Shown: in pieces, positions 34,121-41,990 of the stretch | Numbering within the stretch: the first letter of the stretch is position 1 | Layout: each line of letters starts with the position of its first letter | Made by a program: the position numbers and the translations under genes | From: Amycolatopsis thermoflava N1165 | GTDB lineage: Bacteria; Actinomycetota; Actinomycetes; Mycobacteriales; Pseudonocardiaceae | NCBI RefSeq assembly: GCF_000473265.1 | Contig: NZ_KI421511.1 | Location: 8,530,415 to 8,594,414, forward strand | Length of the DNA stretch: 64,000 bases | Direction: 5' to 3' | The notes under the pieces: model-generated | The model's input: only the letters and a program-made list of their open reading frames with translations | What the model was told of the DNA's origin: nothing | Database searches by the model: none

Positions 34121-34672
34121 TTACTTCAGCAGCGTGTCGACCAGTTCGGTCGTCCAGCCGGGATCCGCGGGCTGACCTGCGAAGATCGCCCGGTAGTACA
34201 GCGGCCCGAGCAGGACGTCCGCGGCGTGCGCGGTCTCCGGCGCGGTCCCGCCGCGGGAACGTTCGCGATCGAGGATCGCGGTCAGCTGGGCGTGTCGGTC
34301 CGCGGTGCACGCGCAGCCGCCATCCGGGCCTGAGCCGATCGCGGCCCGCATGATCGCCAACACGTCCGGGTCGGCGAGGTCGGTCGCCACGTCCGACGCC
34401 CACCGCTGCAGGTCCTCGCGCAGCGAGCCGGTGTCCGGCACGACGATGTCGCCGCTGAACCGGCTGCTCGCCACGTCCGCCATCAAGTCCGCGACCGACC
34501 CCCATCGCCGGTACAGCGTGGTCGGGTGAACGCCCGCGCGAGTCGCGATCAACGGCAGCGTCAGTGCCTCGGCGGGGTTCTCGGCCAGGAACTCCACGAC
34601 GGCGCGGTGCACGGCGGCACGCACTCGCGCGGACCGGCCGCCGGGACGGGTTGTGCTGGTGGTGGCGGACAT
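34121..34672 (-). CDS. TetR family regulator divergent from an MFS exporter
   Basis: The 183-residue TetR protein has DNA-binding region 'AAVHRAVVEFLAENPAEALT' to 'VHPTTLYRRWGSVADLMADV' and an effector domain of the TetR_C_16 type (the R-R-W-G-S version). A 'GGCACT' loop in the effector domain contains two Cys residues two positions apart, and their role is unknown. It is divergent from an MFS gene 80 bp away, with direct repeats between. The most likely job is control of that exporter. Confidence 0.88.
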   Translation of the reverse strand: MSATTSTTRPGGRSARVRAAVHRAVVEFLAENPAEALTLPLIATRAGVHPTTLYRRWGSVADLMADVASSRFSGDIVVPDTGSLREDLQRWASDVATDLADPDVLAIMRAAIGSGPDGGCACTADRHAQLTAILDRERSRGGTAPETAHAADVLLGPLYYRAIFAGQPADPGWTTELVDTLLK

Positions 34673-34683
34673 GGAGAAATTAT

Positions 34684-34730
34684 CGCATCGATCGCTGCGT
34701 TTGCGCTATGGTCGTCCTAACGCATCGATC
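34684..34730. promoter_or_regulatory. Direct repeats between tetR and mfs
   Basis: CGCATCGATC occurs twice, at 34684-34693 and 34721-34730, on either side of a TATGGT-like box. Each contains the palindrome ATCGAT. The spacing (37 bp) and position between divergent genes suggest operators that cover both promoters. Confidence 0.6.
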
Positions 34731-34752
34731 TTTGCTTTTCCGAGGAGTGCTG

Positions 34753-35973
34753 ATGTCGAGTTCCCCCGCCGTCGCCGTCGCGGCACGTCCCAGAGCCCGG
34801 TTGCCGCACCCGGTGGCGTTCACGGCGGTCGCGGTGATCTTCGTGCTGTTCATGGCCGCCTCCAGTGTCCCGTCCCCGCTCTACGTCGTCTACCAGCAGG
34901 AATGGGGCTTCTCGTCGATGACGCTCACCGTGGTGTTCGCGGTGTACGTCCTGGGGTTGATCGCGTCGCTGCTGGTCGTCGGCGCACTGTCGGACCACGT
35001 CGGGCGGCGGCCGGTGCTGGCTGCGGCGATCGTCGGGGAAGCCGTCTCGCTCGTGCTGTTCCTGGTCGCCGGGGACGTCTCCGCGCTGTTCGCGGCGCGC
35101 GTCGTGCAGGGCGTCGCCACCGGTGCGGCCATGTCGGTGCTCGGCGCGACGCTGGTCGACCTGAACCCGCCGCACGCGCCTGGCCGCGCGGGCGTGATCA
35201 GCAGCGTCGCCCCGACGAGCGGGCTCGCCCTCGGCGCCCTGGGCTGCGGCGCGCTCGTCCAGTTCGCGCCCGCCCCGACGCACCTCGTCTACGCGCTCCT
35301 GCTCGCCGGCATGGTTGTCGCGCTACTGCTGACCGCCGGCCTGCCCGAGACCTCGGCCCGCCGCCCCGGCGCGCTGGCCTCGCTCACCCCACGGCTCGGC
35401 GTCCCGGCGCGGCTGCGGCCGGACCTGTTCGCGCTGGTGCCGATCCTGATCTCCAGCTGGGCTCTCGGCGGTCTCTACCTGTCGCTCGGGCCGTCGGTGG
35501 CGGCCGGGTTGTTCGGAATGTCCAACCACCTCGTCGGCGGGCTCGTCGTGACCCTGCTGTGCGGAACGGGCGCGCTGACCTCGCTGCTGCTGCGAAGGGC
35601 CCAGGTCGGCGCGGTGCTGCAGGCCGGCGCCGCGTTGCTGGCGGTCGGCATGGGCATCACCCTCGCGGGCGTGCTGGCGGACGTCCTCGCGCTCGCCGCC
35701 GCCGGGACGGTCGTGTCCGGGGTCGGGTTCGGGGCGTCGGCGCTGGCCAGCTTCGGCACGCTCGCGCGGCTCGCCGCGCCGGCCGAACGGGGCGAGCTGT
35801 TCGCGGTGGTCTACGTCGTGGCCTACCTCGCGTTCAGCATCCCGGCGGTGATCGCCGGCTTCGCGGCGACGTCGGCCGGGTTGCGGCCGACCGCGATCGT
35901 CTACGGGTTCGCCGTGGGCGGGCTGGCGGTGCTCGCGGTGATCGTCCAGTCGGTGCGCGCCGCGCGGAGGTGA
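34753..35973 (+). CDS. MFS transporter, 12-TM
   Basis: The 406-residue membrane protein has about 12 hydrophobic helices, 'ASSVPSPLYVVYQQEWGFSS' after TM1 and motif A 'GALSDHVGRRPVLAAAIVGE', then 'ARVVQGVATGAAMSVLGATL'. It resembles drug or sugar efflux MFS proteins; the substrate is unknown. ATG 34753 has GAGGAG six bases upstream. It is controlled, by position, by the divergent TetR. Confidence 0.9.
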   Translation: MSSSPAVAVAARPRARLPHPVAFTAVAVIFVLFMAASSVPSPLYVVYQQEWGFSSMTLTVVFAVYVLGLIASLLVVGALSDHVGRRPVLAAAIVGEAVSLVLFLVAGDVSALFAARVVQGVATGAAMSVLGATLVDLNPPHAPGRAGVISSVAPTSGLALGALGCGALVQFAPAPTHLVYALLLAGMVVALLLTAGLPETSARRPGALASLTPRLGVPARLRPDLFALVPILISSWALGGLYLSLGPSVAAGLFGMSNHLVGGLVVTLLCGTGALTSLLLRRAQVGAVLQAGAALLAVGMGITLAGVLADVLALAAAGTVVSGVGFGASALASFGTLARLAAPAERGELFAVVYVVAYLAFSIPAVIAGFAATSAGLRPTAIVYGFAVGGLAVLAVIVQSVRAARR

Positions 35974-35983
35974 TCGCGCGTGG

Positions 35984-36283
35984 TCAGGGGTCGATCAGCT
36001 CGAACTCCAGCCTGTGCAGCGCGTTGTATTCGCGGTCTTCCCGTGCGGCGCGCTCGAAGATGTCGACGATCTTCGCGAAGGTGGCCTTGCCGAGCGCAGC
36101 GCGGCTCGTGGACGCGTGCAGCCACCGGATCCGCACCGGTCGCTCGACGTCCCGGCTGAGGCGATCCCAGAGGGCGTTGAAGTTGCGTCCGTAGTACGGG
36201 CCGAAGTCGAGCAACTCGGACGCCTGCTGGTGGAACGAGGCCAGGTCGGTGATCCGGCGGCCGTCCAGCTCCGCGATCTTCAT
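35984..36283 (-). CDS. Barstar-family ribonuclease inhibitor, orphan
   Basis: The 99-residue barstar-like protein has the family pattern 'AELDGRRITDLASFHQQASE' with helix 2 'YYGRNFNALWDRLS', the Asp/Asn-Leu-Asp-Ala-type binding loop region, and a C-terminal 'LHRLEFELID' strand. Barstar blocks barnase-type ribonucleases by inserting an acidic helix. No ribonuclease or toxin gene lies beside it, so it is an orphan immunity protein or binds another partner. ATG 36283 is chosen from the domain start; the frame extends to 36334. Divergent from the copper-box gene. Confidence 0.85.
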   Translation of the reverse strand: MKIAELDGRRITDLASFHQQASELLDFGPYYGRNFNALWDRLSRDVERPVRIRWLHASTSRAALGKATFAKIVDIFERAAREDREYNALHRLEFELIDP

Positions 36284-36341
36284 CGGTTCCACCCGTACAT
36301 TGTTGCGCGATCCGGACAAGAGGGTTATCTTCACTCCAGTG

Positions 36342-36358
36342 ATACCCCCTAGGGGTAT
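36342..36358 (+). promoter_or_regulatory. CsoR-type copper operator
   Basis: ATACCCC-CTA-GGGGTAT (36342-36358) is a perfect inverted repeat of the form bound by CsoR-family copper-sensing repressors, namely G/C runs flanked by AT and a three-base centre. It lies 17 bases before the start of a histidine-rich membrane protein gene, with GGAGGG between, so binding would block that promoter. Confidence 0.78.
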
Positions 36359-36375
36359 TGAACGGAGGGAACGAC

Positions 36376-36870
36376 ATGGACCACTCGACGCACCAGCACA
36401 CGGGGCACGCGGAGCACGCCGGGCACCGCCCGCCGGCCACCTGGGCCGCCGCGGCGCAGGCCACCCTGCACTGCCTCACCGGCTGCGCCATCGGCGAGGT
36501 GCTCGGCATGGTCATCGGCACCGCGCTCGGGCTGCACGGCGTCGCCACCGTCGCGCTCGCCGTGGCGCTCGCGTTCGTTTTCGGGTACGCGCTCACCATG
36601 CGCGGCGTGCTCAAGGCAGGCGTGCCCTTCCGGGCCGCGCTGAAGGTCGCACTCGCCGCCGACACCGTCTCGATCGCCGTGATGGAGATCCTGGACAACC
36701 TGGTCATGGTCACGGTGCCGGGAGCCATGGACGCCGGCCTCGGCAACGGCCTGTTCTGGGGCGCGCTGGCGTTCTCGCTGGTCGTGGCGTTCGTGCTGAC
36801 CACACCGGTGAACAAGTGGATGATCGGGCGCGGCAAGGGGCACGCGGTCGTCCACCAGTACCACCACTGA
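36376..36870 (+). CDS. His-rich DUF4396-like membrane protein, probably copper-responsive
   Basis: The 164-residue protein has a histidine-rich cytosolic or external N-terminus (seven His among the first 18 residues, 'MDHSTHQHTGHAEHAGH'). Three or four hydrophobic segments follow ('TLHCLTGCAIGEVLGMVIG', 'ALAVALAFVFGYALTM', 'GALAFSLVVAFVLTT'), then a His-rich tail 'AVVHQYHH'. The 'LHCLTGCAIGE' and 'MEILDN' patches fit the DUF4396 family. Function is unproven; His clusters, a Cys pair and the upstream CsoR box suggest copper binding or transport. ATG 36376 has GGAGGG six bases upstream. A strong terminator follows. Confidence 0.82.
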   Translation: MDHSTHQHTGHAEHAGHRPPATWAAAAQATLHCLTGCAIGEVLGMVIGTALGLHGVATVALAVALAFVFGYALTMRGVLKAGVPFRAALKVALAADTVSIAVMEILDNLVMVTVPGAMDAGLGNGLFWGALAFSLVVAFVLTTPVNKWMIGRGKGHAVVHQYHH

Positions 36871-36874
36871 CTGC

Positions 36875-36901
36875 GCCGGGCGGCCCTGTCGGCCGCCCGG
36901 C
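36875..36901 (+). terminator. Terminator after the DUF4396-like gene
   Basis: GCCGGGCGGCC (36875-36885) - CTGTC - GGCCGCCCGGC (36891-36901) is a perfect 11-bp stem five bases after the stop, followed by a T/G-rich stretch. It separates the copper-box gene from the P450 gene. Confidence 0.85.
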
Positions 36902-36922
36902 CGGTCGTGTTGTCTTGATCCC

Positions 36923-38035
36923 GTGGGCGGGCGGAAGATCGACCGCGGCCCGGCCGGGGACGGCTGCCCGGTGCGCCGCGGTCCGGACGGGACCTGGCGG
37001 GTGACGGGCTACGAGCAGGCCCGCGCGGTGCTGCGCAGCGGCGGAACCGTGCAGGCCGGCCTCGGCATCGAGACGGTCGACAAGCTGCCGGCGCGGTTCC
37101 GCCGTCCCGTGCTCTACCGCGACGGCCCGGAACACCGCGAACATCGCCGCCAGACGGCCCGCTTCTTCACGCCCCGCCGCGTCAGCGAGCACTACCGCGA
37201 CCTGATGGCCCGCATCGCCGACGAGCAACTGGCGCGGCTGACCCGGAGCGGCCGCGCCGAACTGCCGGACCTGGCCTTCGGTCTCGCGATCGGCGTCGCC
37301 TCCGAGGTCGTCGGCCTCACCGAGAGCAGGCCGGGCATCCAGCACCGCCTGGACCGGTTCTTCCCCGAGGAGTTCGGGCGGCCCGGGTTCACCAGCCTGA
37401 CCGGGATCCGCTGGTTCTTCCGCCAGATGCGCAACTGGCTCGCCATCTACGTCGCCGACGTCCGCCCGGCCGTGCGCGCCCGGCGCCGCAACCGCCGCGA
37501 CGACCTCATCTCCCACCTGCTCGACGAGGGCTGCTCGGCGGGCGAAATCCTCGGCGAGTGCCTCACCTTCGCCGCCGCGGGCATGGTCACCACCCGCGAA
37601 TTCGTGTCCGTCGCGGCCTGGCACCTGTTCACCGACGACGCCCTGCGCGCCCGCTACCGCGAAGCGGACGAGGACGAGCGGATCGGCCTGCTGCACGAGA
37701 TCCTGCGCACCGAACCGGTCATCGGCGGGCTGAAACGGCGCACCACCGCGCCGCTCCGGCTCGACGAGGACACCATCCCGCCCGGCGAGCTCGTCGAGGT
37801 GCGGATAGACGCGGCCAACCTCGAGCCGTGCGAGGCGCCGGGGTTGTCCTTCGGCGACGGCGCGCACAAGTGCCCCGGAGCACACGTCGCGATCCTGGAG
37901 ACCGACGTCTTCCTCAGCCGCCTGTTCGCCCTGCCCGGCCTGCGCATGGTGAGCCCGCCCCGGGTCACCGTGAAAGCCGAGATCGACAGCTACGAATTAC
38001 GGAATCTGGTCGTGGCGGTCGTCACATCGGACTAG
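36923..38035 (+). CDS. Cytochrome P450, short form
   Basis: The 370-residue P450 has heme loop 'FGDGAHKCPGAHVA' (ligand Cys317), K-helix Glu-x-x-Arg in 'HEILRTEP', an I-helix 'AAAGMVTTREFVS' with Thr-Thr in place of the usual acid-Thr pair, and 'DGPEHREHRR' in the C-helix. The protein starts with 'GCPVRRGPDGTWRVTGYEQA' and lacks the first roughly 30 residues of common bacterial P450s, so it is near the lower size limit but has all core elements. No ferredoxin or reductase is adjacent. GTG 36923 is the only good start. A methyltransferase gene follows after 11 bp. Confidence 0.9.
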   Translation: MGGRKIDRGPAGDGCPVRRGPDGTWRVTGYEQARAVLRSGGTVQAGLGIETVDKLPARFRRPVLYRDGPEHREHRRQTARFFTPRRVSEHYRDLMARIADEQLARLTRSGRAELPDLAFGLAIGVASEVVGLTESRPGIQHRLDRFFPEEFGRPGFTSLTGIRWFFRQMRNWLAIYVADVRPAVRARRRNRRDDLISHLLDEGCSAGEILGECLTFAAAGMVTTREFVSVAAWHLFTDDALRARYREADEDERIGLLHEILRTEPVIGGLKRRTTAPLRLDEDTIPPGELVEVRIDAANLEPCEAPGLSFGDGAHKCPGAHVAILETDVFLSRLFALPGLRMVSPPRVTVKAEIDSYELRNLVVAVVTSD

Positions 38036-38046
38036 CATCCGCGCTC

Positions 38047-38850
38047 GTGGCGGACACCGACATCTCCTTCCGAGCCGACCGGATCGACCCGGCCGTGGTC
38101 GCGCGGCAGGCCGAGATCCTCGACCTGCAGGCCGCGACGCCGGGCGTGCGGCGGTTGCGTGCGTGGGCGCACGAGGCCCTGGCCGTCCGGCCGGGCGAGC
38201 GCGCGCTGGAAATCGGCTGCGGCACCGGCTCCGAGGTGCAGGTGCTCGCGGCCGCGGCGGGACCGGACGGCGAGGCCGTCGGGCTCGACCCCAACGAAGC
38301 CATGCTCGCGCTCGCCAGGGAGCGGGCCGCCGGATCGTCCGCGCGCTTCGTGCCCGGCGACGTCTCCGCGTTGCCCTTCGCGGATGCGACCTTCGACGCC
38401 GTGCTGTGCGAGCGCGTCTTCCAGCACCTGACCGACCCGGCCGCCGCGGTCGCCGAGATCGTGCGGGTCCTGCGCCCCGGCGGGCGTGTGGCGCTGATCG
38501 ACACCGACTGGGCCACCGGCATCATCCACCCCGGCGACCCGGACACGGCGCGGGCCGTGCTGGCCGGCATGCTCACGCAGACCGCCGAACCGGCCGCCGG
38601 GCGCAAGCTCGCGGGCTGGCTCAGCGCGGCCGGGTTGACGATCGCCGACCGCGGCTCACAGGCCCTGATCTCCGACCACGAGTCGGTCCGCGACACGCTG
38701 CTGCCGATGATGGTCGAGCACGCTGTCGGCAACGGCGTCGTCACCGGCGAGCAGGGCGAACGGCTGCTCGCCGAGCTCGCCGACGGCGCCGCGCGCGGGG
38801 ATTTCCACCTGTCCGTGACGATGTTCGGCGTGCTCGCTCAGCGTCCCTGA
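38047..38850 (+). CDS. Class I SAM-dependent methyltransferase
   Basis: The 267-residue protein has SAM motif I 'ALEIGCGTGSEVQVLA', the acidic 'VGLDPNEAML', 'GDVSALPFADATFDAVLCER' and 'VLRPGGRVALIDTDW', the UbiE/Methyltransf_11 pattern used for small-molecule methylation. GTG 38047 lies eight bases after a TAGCAT box (38033-38038), giving a possible leaderless promoter, but co-transcription with the P450 gene is also possible. The 3' end overlaps the convergent decarboxylase by 13 bp. Confidence 0.88.
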   Translation: MADTDISFRADRIDPAVVARQAEILDLQAATPGVRRLRAWAHEALAVRPGERALEIGCGTGSEVQVLAAAAGPDGEAVGLDPNEAMLALARERAAGSSARFVPGDVSALPFADATFDAVLCERVFQHLTDPAAAVAEIVRVLRPGGRVALIDTDWATGIIHPGDPDTARAVLAGMLTQTAEPAAGRKLAGWLSAAGLTIADRGSQALISDHESVRDTLLPMMVEHAVGNGVVTGEQGERLLAELADGAARGDFHLSVTMFGVLAQRP

Positions 38851-40211
38851 ACCTCCCGCCAGGCGGCGAGGATCGCGGCCACGCTGCGGTCGACGTCGGC
38901 CTCCGTGGTGCGCCAGTTCGACACCGAGACGCGCATCAGCCGCCTGCCCCGCCAGACCGTGCCGCCCATCCAGCACTCGCCGGACCGCTGCACGGCCTCC
39001 AGTACCTGCGGCGTGTGGTCCCCGAAGCCGACGAGGACCTGGTTGAGGACGACGTCGTTGACCACCTCGGCCCCGGCCTCGGACAGCCGCGCGGCGAACC
39101 GGCGCGCGAGGGCGCAGGACCGCTCGACGAGTTCCGCGACGCCCGCGCGGCCCAGTTGCCGCAGCGCCGCCCACGTGGTGAAGCCGCGGGCACGGCGCGA
39201 GGAGTCCGGCACGAAGTCACCGGGGGAACGCAGCGCCTCCGGCCGGTCGCCGACGAGGTAGGCGGCGGTGTAGGAGGTCGCGGCCGCGTGCGCGGCGGGG
39301 TGCGCGCAGAACGCGTAGCCGCTGTCGTAGGGCACGTTGAGCCACTTGTGACCGTCGGTCGCCCAGGAATCGGCTTCCGCCACGCCGTCGGTGAGGTGCC
39401 GCAACCGCGGGCTCGCCGCCGCCCACAACCCGAAGGCGCCGTCGACGTGCACCCACGCCCCGCGCGCGTGGGCGGCGGCGATCGCGGTGCGGAAGTCGTC
39501 GAACGCGCCGGTGTTGACCTCGCCTGCCTGCAGGCACACGATCGTCGGCGCATCCGATGTGGACAGTGCGTCGGCCAGCGCCGCGACGTCGATCGAACCG
39601 GACGCGGCGGTCGGCACCTCGGCGAGCGCGTCCGTGCCGAAGCCGAGCAGGCGCAGGGCCCGGTCGATCGTCGCGTGCCGTCCGCTGCCCGCGACGATCC
39701 GCACCCGCGGCGCGCCGTGCAAGCCCTGCCGCTCGACGTCCCAGCCGTGGCGCTCCAGCACGGCGTGCCGGGCAGCGGCCAGTCCCACCGTGTTGCCGCC
39801 CTGAGCGCCGGTGACGAACCCGAACGACGCGGTGGGCGGCAGCCCGAGCAGCTCCTTCAGCCACCCGCCCGCGACCTCCTCGACGAGCGCGGCGGCCGGT
39901 GAGGTGAGCGCGTTGAAGCCGTTCTGGTCCCACGCCGTGGTGAGCACGTCGGCCGCCGCCGCGGCCTCCAGCGACCCGCCGATGACGAACCCGAAGTACC
40001 GCGGCCCGGCGCTCGCGACCAGCGCGGGCTCGACGGCATCACGCAGCTGGTCGAGCACGGCCGCGGGGTCGGCGGGCCCGTCCGGCAGCTCGCCGAGCGC
40101 GGCGCGGACCGCGTCCGGATCCAGGTCGCGGGGGAACACCGGGCGCTCGTCCAGCCCGGCGCGGAAGTCCCGGCCCATCGCCGCGGCGCGGGGGAGGAGG
40201 TCGTCGGTCAC
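38838..40211 (-). CDS. PLP-dependent group II decarboxylase/aminotransferase-like protein
   Basis: The 457-residue fold-type I PLP enzyme of the aromatic-L-amino-acid/glutamate decarboxylase family has 'GFVTGAQGGNTVGLAAAR', 'IVCLQAGEVNTGAFDDF', 'WVHVDGAFGLWAAASP' and the lysine motif 'ATDGHKWLNVPYDSG' (Lys289). It probably decarboxylates an amino acid, aromatic or acidic; the exact substrate is open. Convergent with the methyltransferase (13-bp overlap). It could supply an amine to a small P450-methyltransferase pathway, but that is speculation. Confidence 0.87.
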   Translation of the reverse strand: MTDDLLPRAAAMGRDFRAGLDERPVFPRDLDPDAVRAALGELPDGPADPAAVLDQLRDAVEPALVASAGPRYFGFVIGGSLEAAAAADVLTTAWDQNGFNALTSPAAALVEEVAGGWLKELLGLPPTASFGFVTGAQGGNTVGLAAARHAVLERHGWDVERQGLHGAPRVRIVAGSGRHATIDRALRLLGFGTDALAEVPTAASGSIDVAALADALSTSDAPTIVCLQAGEVNTGAFDDFRTAIAAAHARGAWVHVDGAFGLWAAASPRLRHLTDGVAEADSWATDGHKWLNVPYDSGYAFCAHPAAHAAATSYTAAYLVGDRPEALRSPGDFVPDSSRRARGFTTWAALRQLGRAGVAELVERSCALARRFAARLSEAGAEVVNDVVLNQVLVGFGDHTPQVLEAVQRSGECWMGGTVWRGRRLMRVSVSNWRTTEADVDRSVAAILAAWREVQGR

Positions 40212-40226
40212 GCGACGATCGTAGTT

Positions 40227-41024
40227 TCACCCGGCGCCGGCGCGGTGCAGGCTGAGCACGCCGTCGCGGGGACCGGTGGTCGTCCAGGCGCCCGAGTCCG
40301 CCGTCCAGGTCACGCCGTCGAACGTGACGCCGTCCAGGCCGAAGCGCGTGGCGTTGGCGACCAGCCAGGTCGCGAACGCCCAGCCCTCGGCCGCCGGGTG
40401 CGGTCCGCTCAGGGTCGCGGTGCCCAGCTCGGCCCCGGCGACCGCCGCGATGTTCGCCTCCGGCGCGCCGGGGGAGAGGTTCGCGCAGGTCAGCGCGCCC
40501 GGCTTGGCCCCGGTCAGCGCCCCCGCCGCCGCCGCGGCCTCCGTCTCCCACTGCGCGTAGGCCTCCGGGAACGCCGACCGCTGCACCAGCTGCGCCGCCT
40601 GCGTCACCGTCAGGTCCGCCCACCCGGGCTGGTCCCGCAGCCGCTCGTAGAACGCCGTCGCCGCGTACACCGGGTCGGTGACCTCCTCGTAGTCACCCCA
40701 CCCCTGGCTGGGCCGCTGCTGGAACAAGCCGGCCGAATCGCGGTCGCCGCCGGGCAGGTTCCGCAGCCGCGACTCCTGGATCGCGGTGGCCAGCGCGACC
40801 GTGACCGCGTGGTCCGGCATGCCGAGGCGACGACCGACGGCGGCGATCGTGGCCGCGTTGCGGGCCTGCTCGACCGTCAGGTCGAAGGACGAGCCGTCGG
40901 CCATGACCACCGTGCAGCCCGGCTTGGGCGCGGGCCGCCCGGTGAGCGCGATCCACGCGACGACCCCGCCGGCCACCACCACGGCGAGGACGAGGGCCAG
41001 GAGCGCCCCGCGACTGCTCCGCAT
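40227..41024 (-). CDS. Secreted or anchored lysozyme-like (transglycosylase-like) protein
   Basis: The 265-residue protein has an N-terminal anchor (about 8-28) and a lysozyme-like fold segment: 'AVTVALATAIQESRLRNLPG' with the candidate catalytic Glu, then 'DSAGLFQQRPSQGWG', the pattern seen in actinobacterial cell-wall-acting proteins often mislabelled as heavy-metal transporters. The C-terminal domain ('GWAFATWLVANATRFGLDGV') is common in these proteins and has no known function. It likely acts on peptidoglycan outside the membrane. It lies just upstream of the decarboxylase on the same strand (15-bp gap). Confidence 0.8.
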   Translation of the reverse strand: MRSSRGALLALVLAVVVAGGVVAWIALTGRPAPKPGCTVVMADGSSFDLTVEQARNAATIAAVGRRLGMPDHAVTVALATAIQESRLRNLPGGDRDSAGLFQQRPSQGWGDYEEVTDPVYAATAFYERLRDQPGWADLTVTQAAQLVQRSAFPEAYAQWETEAAAAAGALTGAKPGALTCANLSPGAPEANIAAVAGAELGTATLSGPHPAAEGWAFATWLVANATRFGLDGVTFDGVTWTADSGAWTTTGPRDGVLSLHRAGAG

Positions 41025-41195
41025 GCTCCCCTCCTCCCCGGACCTCCCGCCAGTTCAGACGCACGAGACCGCCGCTGGTTCGTCGTACCCGCTCGCAACC
41101 CCGGAAAACGGCGTCCGCGTTACCCGGAAGAGGTGCGAAACCGGGTGCGATACCGTTCGGTGCCGAACCTCCACCCGCGCACGAAGGATTTGATC

Positions 41196-41933
41196 ATGGG
41201 AGAGAGCTCCCCGAAGGTCACGGTCGTCGTCCCGACCTACAACGAGCGGGACAACCTGCCCAAGCTCGTCGGCCAGCTGACCGGCCTCGGGCTGCCCGGC
41301 CTGCACGTGCTCGTGGTGGACGACAACTCGCCGGACGGCACCGGCGACGTGGCCGACAAGCTGGCGACCGAGCACCCGGACCACATCGGCGTGCTGCACC
41401 GGACCGAAAAGGACGGTCTCGGCCGCGCTTACGTCGCCGGCATCACCCGCGCGCTCGACGAGGGCGCGGACATCGTGATCCAGATGGACGCCGACCTGTC
41501 GCACCCGGTCGAGGCCGTGCCGCGGATGATCGACGAGCTCGCCACTTCGGACGCCGCCGTGGTGCTCGGATCCCGTTACGTGGCAGGCGGTTCGCTCGCG
41601 GGCGAGTGGGGCTGGCACCGCAAGGCGCTGTCGGCGTGGGCGAACTTCTACGTCAACGCCATCCTGCGGCTGCACGTCAAGGACGCGACCGCCGGGTTCA
41701 AGGCGTGGCGCGCGGAGACGTTGCGCCGCATCGACATCGCCACGATCCGCAGCAACGGGTACGCGTTCCAGGTCGAGATGAACTACCGCACCGTGAAGCA
41801 GGGGATGCGGATCGCCGAGATCCCGATCCGGTTCGAGGAGCGCGCCGACGGGGTGTCGAAGATGAGCCTCGCGGTGCAGCTGGAGTCGGCGCTGATGCCG
41901 TGGAAGCTGCTGTTCGGCCGTAAGCTGAGCTAA
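41196..41933 (+). CDS. ppm1: Polyprenol-phosphate mannosyltransferase (Ppm1/DPM1-like, GT2)
   Basis: The 245-residue GT2 enzyme has 'VTVVVPTYNERDNLPKLVGQ', 'VLVVDDNSPDGTGDVA', the metal-binding 'IQMDADLSHPVEAVPRM', 'LGSRYVAGGSL' and 'KDATAGFKAWR'. It transfers mannose from GDP-mannose to polyprenol phosphate at the cytoplasmic membrane, making the donor for protein O-mannosylation and lipoglycans. As in mycobacterial Ppm1 domain 2 it has no C-terminal membrane helices. No apolipoprotein N-acyltransferase domain is attached. ATG 41196 marks the domain start. Confidence 0.93.
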   Translation: MGESSPKVTVVVPTYNERDNLPKLVGQLTGLGLPGLHVLVVDDNSPDGTGDVADKLATEHPDHIGVLHRTEKDGLGRAYVAGITRALDEGADIVIQMDADLSHPVEAVPRMIDELATSDAAVVLGSRYVAGGSLAGEWGWHRKALSAWANFYVNAILRLHVKDATAGFKAWRAETLRRIDIATIRSNGYAFQVEMNYRTVKQGMRIAEIPIRFEERADGVSKMSLAVQLESALMPWKLLFGRKLS

Positions 41934-41990
41934 ACGAAACTTCAAAATCTTTCACTTGTCCTTGCGCTTTCCCGGTCGCACGCTGGTTGC

